From the NCBI GenBank assembly GCA_042091375.1, contig JBELHO010000058.1:1-21408 (forward strand): a stretch of DNA of 21,408 nucleotides, in the 5' to 3' direction. The translations under genes were made by a program, and so were the position numbers. Below, in pieces: positions 15,631 to 21,408 of the stretch. Source of the stretch: JBELHO01 sp042091375 (lineage in GTDB: Bacteria; Pseudomonadota; Gammaproteobacteria; Enterobacterales; Alteromonadaceae). The notes under the pieces were generated by a model. The model made no database searches. It was given only the letters and a program-made list of their open reading frames with translations, and had not been told where the DNA came from. Every line of letters begins with the position of its first letter. Position 1 is the stretch's first letter.

Positions 15631-16995
15631 ATGCAACAAATTTGGCTAGCGCGACAATTGACAAAAGTTGCCAAGCGTCAACAAGATCACCGCAGTCCCT
15701 TTCAACGAGACAGGGCGAGAATATTGCATTCGGCAGCGTTTCGCCGTTTGCAATCAAAAACTCAGGTGATGGGTACCGGGCAAAGTGATTTTTACCGCAC
15801 GCGACTGACTCATTCATTAGAGGCAGCGCAAATAGGCTCAGGTATTAATGCTCAGTTGCGTTGTAAGTTTCCACAATTATGCGCAAAGTACTTGCCCAGC
15901 GATGACAGTTTAATTGAAGCAATTTGTTTAGCCCACGATATTGGTCACCCACCATTTGGTCACGGAGGGGAAATTGCCCTGCATTATATGATGCGCGATC
16001 ACGGTGGATTTGAAGGCAATGGTCAAACTTTTCGCATTGTTTCAAAATTAGAGCCCTTTAGTGATGGTTACGGCATGAATTTAGCCAGAAGAACCCTGCT
16101 GGGACTGATTAAATACCCGCAAACCCTCAATCGACTGAGCAGTGTAATCAAACCAAACCTTCCCAGTAATTTTAGGCAATTGAAAGCGGCTGATTGGCAC
16201 CCACCCAAAGGCTTATATGAAGATGATATGCAATCGTTTGACTGGGTTTTAGCACCCTTATCTACAAGTGATAGAGACTTATATCAACACCTGTTAGTTA
16301 AGCCTAACCAGCACAGTAAAACCTGTTTTAAATCGTTAGATTGTTCAATCATGGAATTAGCCGATGATATTGCTTATGGCATTCATGATCTTGAAGATGC
16401 CATCGTTACCGGAGTGGTTAACCGCGATGATTTTGAACAGCAAGTCAGCCATCAATTACAATTACTCGACGATCCTTGGTTACAAGAAATCAGTAAAAAT
16501 TTATCCTCGCAACTATTTAGCAATGAGCACCATCAACAAAAAGAAGCCATCGGTGGTTTAGTCAATTATTTGATCACTGCCATTGCATTGATTGATCTCA
16601 ATAGCCAAGACGATATTAATCGGCAAGTTGACATCAACTTTGACGAACCATTACTTCGCTATAATGCCATGCTGTCATTAACTGCCAAGAAGGTATTAGG
16701 TATATTTAAAGACTTTGTGTTTCAATATGTGATCAAACAAACAGCAATACAACAAGGCGAGTACCGCGGTCAGCAAGTTGTGATGGAATTATTTGAAGCT
16801 TTATCTTCAGATCCTGAGCGATTATTACCGAAAAACACCAAAAACCGCTGGTTATTGGCAACCGCAGCAGGCAATAGTGGCTATCGAGTCATTGCTGATT
16901 ATATCGCTGGTATGACTGACGACTATGCAACTAACTTGTATAAGACGTTATTTTTAGCCAACAGTCCAACCCATGACCCATCATCAAACTGGTAA
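15631..16995 (+). CDS. dgt: dGTPase-like HD-domain triphosphohydrolase
   Basis: A 454-residue deoxynucleotide triphosphohydrolase that removes the triphosphate from dGTP or other dNTPs. The conserved N-terminal RSPFQRDRARILHSAAFRRL is at about 21-40. HD-fold metal ligands are His61 (RTRLTHSLEA), His102-Asp103 (LAHDIGHPPFGHGGE) and Asp245/246 (MELADDIAYGIHDLEDA). It belongs to the shorter type-2 family, some members of which (for example in Shewanella putrefaciens) deplete dNTPs to stop phage. That role is known for relatives and only inferred here. The start is ATG with TTAGG 6 bases before. The patatin-like gene follows after 19 bp, probably in one transcript. Confidence 0.9.
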   Translation: MQQIWLARQLTKVAKRQQDHRSPFQRDRARILHSAAFRRLQSKTQVMGTGQSDFYRTRLTHSLEAAQIGSGINAQLRCKFPQLCAKYLPSDDSLIEAICLAHDIGHPPFGHGGEIALHYMMRDHGGFEGNGQTFRIVSKLEPFSDGYGMNLARRTLLGLIKYPQTLNRLSSVIKPNLPSNFRQLKAADWHPPKGLYEDDMQSFDWVLAPLSTSDRDLYQHLLVKPNQHSKTCFKSLDCSIMELADDIAYGIHDLEDAIVTGVVNRDDFEQQVSHQLQLLDDPWLQEISKNLSSQLFSNEHHQQKEAIGGLVNYLITAIALIDLNSQDDINRQVDINFDEPLLRYNAMLSLTAKKVLGIFKDFVFQYVIKQTAIQQGEYRGQQVVMELFEALSSDPERLLPKNTKNRWLLATAAGNSGYRVIADYIAGMTDDYATNLYKTLFLANSPTHDPSSNW

Positions 16996-17014
16996 ATAGC
17001 AATAAATACTTATT

Positions 17015-18076
17015 ATGTTAGAACTATACGCAGGCGAAAACGCCTTAACAACGATACAAGAAAATGGCTTCAAAGCTGAACTTTTTACTAAAATGCTTGG
17101 CGCCAGTGGCGGTCCTAAGTGGTTTACTTTATTTGGTTTAGACAAATATCTATTCGGTGATTTCTTCAAGGACAAAGGCGAGGAGTTAAATTTAATTGGT
17201 TCTTCAGCTGGCGCATTTCGCTTTGCTGCTCTGAGTCAGGCCGATCCAGTTGCGGCCATCACTCGTTTGGCCACAAATTACAGTCAAACTGTGTATTCTG
17301 CTAAAGCTAAGCCAGATGAAATTTCTGACAAAGCCAAGGAACTACTCAATCAAGTATACGGCGACAATGGTATTGAACAACTGCTCAATAATAAAACCTT
17401 TAAAGCACATTTTATCGTCGCCAAATGCCATGGCATGACAGCGTTTGAATCCCCGCTATTACAGATGTTGGGGCTGTGTACCAGTTTTGTTTTAAATCGT
17501 ATTGACCGAGGATTGATCAACCATCAATACCAAAGATTTGTATTTCATCACCCCAACAGTCAATTAAAAATAGCAGATCAATACCATTTCAATGATCAGT
17601 ATATTGCCCTTGATCGCCATAACCTAAAAGACGCCCTACTCGCTTCCGGGTCAATACCTATGGTTATGCAAGCGGTTAAGAATATCAGCAATGCTCCTAA
17701 AGGTACTTATCGCGATGGAGGTATTATAGATTATCACTTTGATATTGAGTTAATGCCGAATGATGGCTTAACCTTATACCCACATTTTAATACACAGCCC
17801 AAAGCGGGCTGGTTTGACAAGGGTTCAAAACGGCCGGTTAGTCTCGATAACTATAAAGATGTGGTGATGATAGCGCCTTCAGCAGAATTTGTGGCGGCAT
17901 TGCCTTACGGTAAAATTCCCGATCGCAAAGACTTTACTGACATGGAAGCTTCGGTGCGGATCAAATATTGGCAAACAGTACTGAGTGAGACTGAGCGCTT
18001 AGGCGAATGCCTTGAGCAAATAGTATCACAACAAGATATTGCTTTATTTAAACCAATATCTTCTGTGATCGGATAA
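17015..18076 (+). CDS. Patatin-like phospholipase family protein
   Basis: A 353-residue serine hydrolase with a patatin fold. The glycine-rich oxyanion motif GASGGPKW is at 29-36, the nucleophile elbow GSSAG (Ser64) at 62-66, and the DGG dyad partner (Asp234) in YRDGGIIDYHF. No signal peptide is visible, so it is probably cytoplasmic or membrane-associated. The substrate is unknown; relatives deacylate phospholipids. It follows the dGTPase-like gene by 19 bp on the same strand. There is no clear Shine-Dalgarno before the ATG. No convincing terminator separates it from the convergent kinase gene. Confidence 0.85.
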   Translation: MLELYAGENALTTIQENGFKAELFTKMLGASGGPKWFTLFGLDKYLFGDFFKDKGEELNLIGSSAGAFRFAALSQADPVAAITRLATNYSQTVYSAKAKPDEISDKAKELLNQVYGDNGIEQLLNNKTFKAHFIVAKCHGMTAFESPLLQMLGLCTSFVLNRIDRGLINHQYQRFVFHHPNSQLKIADQYHFNDQYIALDRHNLKDALLASGSIPMVMQAVKNISNAPKGTYRDGGIIDYHFDIELMPNDGLTLYPHFNTQPKAGWFDKGSKRPVSLDNYKDVVMIAPSAEFVAALPYGKIPDRKDFTDMEASVRIKYWQTVLSETERLGECLEQIVSQQDIALFKPISSVIG

Positions 18077-18181
18077 AATTAATGGCAACCATGGTATAAC
18101 TGCCCCAAGATTATATTAAAATAAATAGCCATCAATCTGGCAATAAATGGCTAACTTAGGGTCAATCAATAGATTAACGGC

Positions 18182-20014
18182 TTATTCTGCTGTGACTATT
18201 TTCGGGTTTTGTGGGTAATAGCGTTCAGGTAAGCTATTAATATGTTCAAAAAAGCGCGTATCCTTATATGGTAGCTTCATAAAACCAGATATACCTTGAC
18301 CATTAATGGTTGGCAATAACTCAATGATCTCCTTTAAACACTGGCTAAACTGCTCTGCTTTATCGTGGTTGAGTAACATTAAATAACTGTGAATTTTTAG
18401 ATGCTTAGGTAACACTTCAAAAATAATACAACCGGTGTGGTGAATTTTATTCAAACGAGCCAGTACCGCCATAATTTTATCGGGTAAATATAAGTATTCA
18501 TCGGGATCTTTACCATCTTCAAAGTAAGAATGTAGACGAGTGATATCATCGAGCTCGGCAATATCGCTGACATCAAAGGCTAATGCTTGCTCAGGCCCAG
18601 CAACAAATGGCTCTGCGGCAGATTTACGCTCTACATGTAAGGTATTTCGAGCATTAAACAAACAACTTTTGAACACCCCGACACGAAAAATTCCTTGTGC
18701 TAAACGCACCATGTTATTAACGGCACTTTGAAAGGAGTGTTGTAAATCAGGATCAAACATCGTCAAATTCGAATCTATATATACGCCATCTTTTTCCCAT
18801 CTGATCGCCAAACCACCAACTACTGGAAAATTACCCAAGCGACTGACTGCGGCAATAAAGGCTTTTTCAGTATCGCCCATGCCCATGAGAAAATTTTTGT
18901 AATATTTCTCCAACTGCACATCATCAATATCAGCCAGGGTGTTGTGTTCACTACTCTCGCGTAAAAACGATTTTCTCGAGCCATAAACAACAGTATCTAT
19001 GTTTTGCTGATAAGGACGACACCACACCGGAATAAGTGAGTCAGGTTTAAATTCATTGACTTTGGCGAGCATCACCATATTTTTTAGCAAGGGTAAATGA
19101 CGGAAAAAATAATCGCCTGCGCGAGCGCGAGTGCTAGCTTCTTCACTGAGCATGGCTTGAATAACTTTTGCCAGCATTTTAGGTAGTCCCAATGAGCAAG
19201 GGGTTATCACCTTGTGTCCATAGCGACACGATTGCCCCGATGCTAGCGCATATAAGGTGGCCGCCAAGCCTTGTTCGTCAAAACGCGGAGAAGACATTTG
19301 CCCACTGATCTGCTCTGGCCCAATAAAATACACATCGCCCAATCGCGCATTGGAATTTTGTAAGTCACTACTCATGAGATCCATAATATTGTTAGCGGTA
19401 GTGTGACCGTGTATATCGAGTTGCGCACTTACTGCCGAACCCCAATCGACTAAATAGACTTTTTTTGTCGCTGGGTTGTACACCAAGTTAGAAGGTTTGA
19501 TATCACCATGAACACAAGGTTTACCATTTTGATGAGCAGAGCAGTCTCGCAAATAAAGCAGTATGTCTGCCACCTGAATGGCAATGCTGACCACCAGTTC
19601 CGCTGGCAATGGACCGTGAAGATAGGAATATTGCTCTAGGTTAATTCCCGGTGCCCGTTGCATGTGCACAATAGATTGTCGTCTAATTTTATAGTATTCA
19701 ATAATCGCTGGAATTCTGGGGTGGGATAATTTGCCTTGAATATCGGCCTCATCAGCTAACCTATCTTGAACGTGTTGCGGTAAGTTTAATCGTGAAAACT
19801 TGAAAACTTGCTCTTTTTTATCTTGGTCTTTACCTGCGAAAACAAAACCATAGGCGCCTTTACCAATTAACGCAATATCTTCATAGCCCAATAGCGACAA
19901 TTGTTGTTGACACAATTCAACCCAGTGTTTGAGTTTAGTCGCATCCTCGTGATTTAATAAATAAATCGATTGCTCTTCGGCGATATAAAAGTGCTGCAGT
20001 TTGTTTTTAACCAC
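18182..20014 (-). CDS. Serine/threonine kinase-like protein with unknown C-terminal half
   Basis: A 610-residue protein, no transmembrane segment seen. The kinase half (about 45-330) has a glycine loop GKGAYGFVF (51-59), the ATP-anchoring Lys72 (VFKFSR), the catalytic loop HGDIKPSN (169-176, HGD for HRD) and the Mg-binding DWG (190-192, instead of DFG). It also has IGPEQISG as the APE-like motif and Asp246 in RFDEQGLAATLYAL. These residues suggest an active enzyme. The second half (about 330-610) I do not recognise; it has no obvious repeats. The start is GTG with GGGA 7 bases before. It is convergent with the patatin-like gene and stands alone. Confidence 0.8.
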   Translation of the reverse strand: MVKNKLQHFYIAEEQSIYLLNHEDATKLKHWVELCQQQLSLLGYEDIALIGKGAYGFVFAGKDQDKKEQVFKFSRLNLPQHVQDRLADEADIQGKLSHPRIPAIIEYYKIRRQSIVHMQRAPGINLEQYSYLHGPLPAELVVSIAIQVADILLYLRDCSAHQNGKPCVHGDIKPSNLVYNPATKKVYLVDWGSAVSAQLDIHGHTTANNIMDLMSSDLQNSNARLGDVYFIGPEQISGQMSSPRFDEQGLAATLYALASGQSCRYGHKVITPCSLGLPKMLAKVIQAMLSEEASTRARAGDYFFRHLPLLKNMVMLAKVNEFKPDSLIPVWCRPYQQNIDTVVYGSRKSFLRESSEHNTLADIDDVQLEKYYKNFLMGMGDTEKAFIAAVSRLGNFPVVGGLAIRWEKDGVYIDSNLTMFDPDLQHSFQSAVNNMVRLAQGIFRVGVFKSCLFNARNTLHVERKSAAEPFVAGPEQALAFDVSDIAELDDITRLHSYFEDGKDPDEYLYLPDKIMAVLARLNKIHHTGCIIFEVLPKHLKIHSYLMLLNHDKAEQFSQCLKEIIELLPTINGQGISGFMKLPYKDTRFFEHINSLPERYYPQNPKIVTAE

Positions 20015-20090
20015 AAAGTATTCCCAACCTCAATCAATGGTAAATAATGTACACAAGTCTTGTAACAAAATCAGCAATTATCATGGTATT

Positions 20091-20124
20091 TTGTCATCAA
20101 AATGTCATCATCTGCATTTATCAT
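20091..20124 (+). promoter_or_regulatory. Candidate Pho box and -10 element of a small RNA
   Basis: TGTCATCA occurs at 20092-20099 and 20103-20110, an 11-bp period. The 18-mer from 20091 (TTGTCATCAAAATGTCAT) matches the PhoB box CTGTCATAAATCTGTCAT at 14 positions. Ten bases downstream is TATCAT (20119-20124), a 5-of-6 match to the -10 hexamer, the spacing known for PhoB-activated promoters lacking a good -35. The orientation is rightward, away from the kinase gene. The direct repeat is seen; PhoB binding is inferred. Confidence 0.5.
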
Positions 20125-20130
20125 TGCCGT

Positions 20131-20206
20131 CGTTGAGTTAACATACTGCTCACTGATTTGTTCCCCCTCTAGAATTTTTGCCTCAGTATTACTGAGGCTT
20201 TTTTTT
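20131..20206 (+). ncRNA. Predicted Pho-regulated small RNA, about 76 nt
   Basis: The start is placed seven bases after the -10 element and the end at the U-run of the terminator at 20180-20206. No ORF of useful length lies inside. A single-stranded C-rich stretch, TTCCCCCTCT (20161-20170), precedes an A/U-rich element and the terminator. This is the usual layout of an Hfq-dependent RNA whose seed would pair with G-rich ribosome-binding sites. It lies upstream of and divergent from the kinase gene. No homologue is known to me. Confidence 0.45.
20180..20206 (+). terminator. Strong intrinsic terminator (plus strand)
   Basis: GCCTCAGT and ACTGAGGC pair perfectly over 8 bp with a 3-nt ATT loop and are followed by eight T. 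No plus-strand gene precedes it for 2 kb, apart from the predicted small RNA, because the kinase gene is on the minus strand. It has no U-run in the other direction. Confidence 0.9.
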
Positions 20207-20247
20207 GCTTGGATCTTTTTTACTAACTAGGGACTTTTGTCCTTTAA

Positions 20248-20376
20248 GTTTATAGCTCTGTTGCACTTGAAAAAGATGACGATCGAGTCGCTAAAAGTCA
20301 TGTTTGGTTGTTCCAAATAGACTTTAAGCAACAAATAGCGGCACTTTTTAAAGGCAACCCTAAGAGCTATGACTAA
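20248..20376 (+). pseudogene. Coding-like remnant, 42 codons without a start
   Basis: Between in-frame stops at 20245 and 20374 the frame reads VALEKDDDRVAKSHVWLFQI and onward to KGNPKSYD. It has a protein-like composition but no ATG or Shine-Dalgarno. It may be the fragment of a decayed gene in this accessory stretch. I cannot assign a family. Confidence 0.2.
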
Positions 20377-20475
20377 TTTTCAACCTAACAGCGTTGACAA
20401 TCGTTAAAGTAGAATGACTACATAACACGCTTTTCGCCTTGTTATCTTAAAAATTAGTCTATAGCAGAGGCTAAA

Positions 20476-20568
20476 ATGAATGATCAACAGCCCCTAAAAC
20501 TAATTCAACAAAAAATAACCAGCAAAAGACATTGTACAGAACAAAGTTACTCACTCCATCAACCCTGA
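20476..20568 (+). CDS. 30-codon ORF resembling an integrase N-terminus (possible remnant)
   Basis: It starts MNDQQPLKLIQQKITSKRH and ends CTEQSYSLHQP, with AGAGG 5 bases before the ATG. The pattern L-x8-KxH-x-TEQSY recalls the first helices of integron-type tyrosine recombinases (RLKHYSIRTEQSY-like), but three residues are missing and the frame stops at once. No catalytic domain is present. TTGACA at 20394-20399 could belong to a promoter. It may be a decayed integrase or a chance small ORF. Confidence 0.2.
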   Translation: MNDQQPLKLIQQKITSKRHCTEQSYSLHQP

Positions 20569-20711
20569 CTCACAATAAAAAAACCTGCAATAACATCTGT
20601 TCAGCAATTGAGTGAAGTGGATCGTCCAAAATAGTATGAAAATCAAAATAAGCTCAGGCAAATCAAATTTCTGAATAATTTATTTCTAGGATTTGGAAAG
20701 TAGATGCTTAT

Positions 20712-20906
20712 ATGGTAAAAAAAGGATTATATAAATCAAAAGACGACGATTGGTGTTGTATTGATCCTCGACAAGAGGTCGTAAATCATTGGGGAAAATA
20801 CAGAGCATGGACGGCACCGCCAGTATATTTTTGCGGTGCAACTCGTGGCGACAACCCTGTATTTTATCTCTTTGAGGACTATACTTCACACGCCTTGTTG
20901 TCTTGA
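20712..20906 (+). CDS. Hypothetical small protein, 64 residues
   Basis: It begins MVKKGLYKSKDDDWCCIDP and ends FEDYTSHALLS. I do not recognise it. Aromatic residues and Cys are frequent (WCC, HWGKYRAW, VYFCG), the composition is protein-like and there is no signal peptide. The Shine-Dalgarno GGAAAG lies about 11 bases before the ATG, further than ideal. The next gene begins 95 bases downstream with its own candidate promoter. It could be a truncated remnant of a larger protein. Confidence 0.35.
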   Translation: MVKKGLYKSKDDDWCCIDPRQEVVNHWGKYRAWTAPPVYFCGATRGDNPVFYLFEDYTSHALLS

Positions 20907-20910
20907 TGAG

Positions 20911-20939
20911 TTGAACTAGGTTTGTTTACGCCATATAGC
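20911..20939 (+). promoter_or_regulatory. Candidate promoter of the Cys-rich repeat gene
   Basis: TTGAAC (20911-20916) and TATAGC (20934-20939) are separated by 17 bp, each 4 of 6 to consensus. The start would fall about 20946, leaving a leader of about 55 nt before the ATG at 21002. Confidence 0.35.
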
Positions 20940-21001
20940 AGCCACAGCATTGGGGTAGACGAGAAATAATATTGGATCACAACTACAAAAAGGCAATAGT
21001 C

Positions 21002-21408
21002 ATGAAGTTAAACCTCGTCGTTTTTTTGGCAATAGTCATGTCACTTTACAGTTCGCTAGTGCTGGCAAAATGTATAACCACTCCACAAGGAAACGTGGCT
21101 TGCACCGATACTGCAACCGTTTGTAAAACCACCCCGCAAGGTAAGGTCGCCTGTGGTGGCCAAGCTACAACGTGTAAAACAACACCTCAAGGTGCTGTTG
21201 CTTGCGGTGGTATGGCAAAAATTTGTGAAACTACGCCGCAGGGTGCGGTAGCCTGTGGTGGGTTGGCAACAGTCTGTGAAACAACCCCTCAAGGTGCAGT
21301 CGCCTGTGGTGGGTTGGCAACAGTATGTAAAACAACCCCACAAGGTGCGGTAGCTTGCGGTGGCCAAGCTACAACGTGTAAAACAACGCCTCAAGGTGCT
21401 GTCGCTTG
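21002..21408 (+). CDS. Secreted Cys-rich 17-residue-repeat protein (5' part, runs off window)
   Basis: The frame is open from ATG to the window edge (135 complete codons). An N-terminal signal peptide (1-22, cleavage after VLA) is followed by Lys23 and then seven tandem repeats of 17 residues, the last incomplete. The repeat is C-[KE/I]-T-T-P-Q-G-x-V-A-C-x2-x-A-x2, mostly C-K-T-T-P-Q-G-A-V-A-C-G-G. Each carries two Cys, 10 and 7 residues apart, so they could form a ladder of disulfides or bind metal. No lipobox is present, because Lys precedes the first Cys. AAAAGG lies 8 bases before the ATG. I know no family with this repeat; a periplasmic or surface role is inferred. Confidence 0.8.
   Translation, partial: MKLNLVVFLAIVMSLYSSLVLAKCITTPQGNVACTDTATVCKTTPQGKVACGGQATTCKTTPQGAVACGGMAKICETTPQGAVACGGLATVCETTPQGAVACGGLATVCKTTPQGAVACGGQATTCKTTPQGAVA
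21071..21408 (+). repeat. 51-bp tandem repeat coding for the Cys-rich units
   Basis: Units begin at 21071, 21122, 21173, 21224, 21275, 21326 and 21377. The first unit diverges most (ACTDTATV end) and the others differ mainly at third positions. A stretch beginning GGCCAAGCTACAACGTGTAA occurs at 21158 and again at 21362, exactly 204 bp (four units) apart. This suggests duplication in blocks. The array continues past the window. Confidence 0.9.

Noticed and set aside
18126..18153. TAGCCAT/ATGGCTA hairpin between the patatin-like and kinase genes
   Set aside because: 7-bp stem with a 14-nt loop and no U-run on either strand, so not a credible terminator.
20686..20889. 67-codon minus-strand ORF opposite the 64-codon ORF
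   Set aside because: No ribosome-binding site, poor composition, and it is antisense to a better candidate.
20369..20995. Integron attC or attI sites
   Set aside because: Single matches to GTTRRRY and RYYYAAC occur by chance. No paired imperfect palindrome between the small ORFs was found.
21056..21394. Minus-strand repetitive ORF
   Set aside because: It is the mirror of the 51-bp repeats. The plus frame has a signal peptide, Shine-Dalgarno and regular Cys spacing, so the minus frame is a shadow.
21071..21408. CRISPR-like array
   Set aside because: The 51-bp units are contiguous, without unique spacers, and keep an open reading frame with third-base changes.

Overview
The window looks like chromosomal DNA of an AT-rich marine gammaproteobacterium of the Alteromonadales (Colwellia/Thalassotalea/Shewanella-like). 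This rests on gene order and protein features (tol-pal followed by tRNA-Lys, ruvABC next to aspS, cmoAB), not on a database search. Positions 1 to about 20,000 are mostly conserved housekeeping DNA. The last 1.4 kb is accessory-looking and poorly coding, and it ends inside an unusual repeat gene.

Layout. (1) 1-449: three nearly identical tRNA-Lys(UUU) genes on the minus strand, with a stable-RNA-type promoter at 486-513. (2) 591-5771, minus: ybgC-tolQ-tolR-tolA-tolB-pal-cpoB, the complete Tol-Pal system coupling inner-membrane proton flow to outer-membrane constriction at division. The order cpoB then tRNA-Lys is the same as in E. coli. (3) 5772-6200: an interval whose plus strand holds a 51-codon ORF with a good Shine-Dalgarno, then a double hairpin and a strong terminator (a possible small RNA). 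(4) 6201-10391, minus: ruvB, ruvA, ruvC (Holliday junction processing, with a LexA-like box before ruvA) and aspS with its own terminator. (5) 10822-13662, minus: a 946-residue membrane diguanylate cyclase with three tandem periplasmic substrate-binding domains. (6) 13808-15504, plus: cmoA-cmoB (cmo5U34 modification of tRNA). (7) 15631-18076, plus: a dGTPase-like HD hydrolase and a patatin-like lipase. (8) 18182-20014, minus: a Ser/Thr-kinase-like protein with an unrecognised C-terminal half.

20015-21408: a Pho-box-like direct repeat is followed at the right distance by a -10 element and, about 55 bases after the predicted start, by an intrinsic terminator. No ORF lies between them, so I predict a PhoB-controlled small RNA of about 76 nt. 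After it come coding remnants, a 30-codon ORF that faintly resembles the start of an integron-type tyrosine recombinase, a 64-codon ORF of unknown function, and the 5' end of a secreted protein. That protein is made of 17-residue repeats with two cysteines each and runs off the window.

The most novel-looking items are the Cys-rich repeat protein, the predicted Pho-dependent small RNA, the plus-strand unit between ybgC and ruvB, and the triple-sensor cyclase. Several genes use GTG or TTG starts (tolQ, tolA, ruvA, ruvC, the cyclase, the kinase). All functional calls come from reading motifs by eye.
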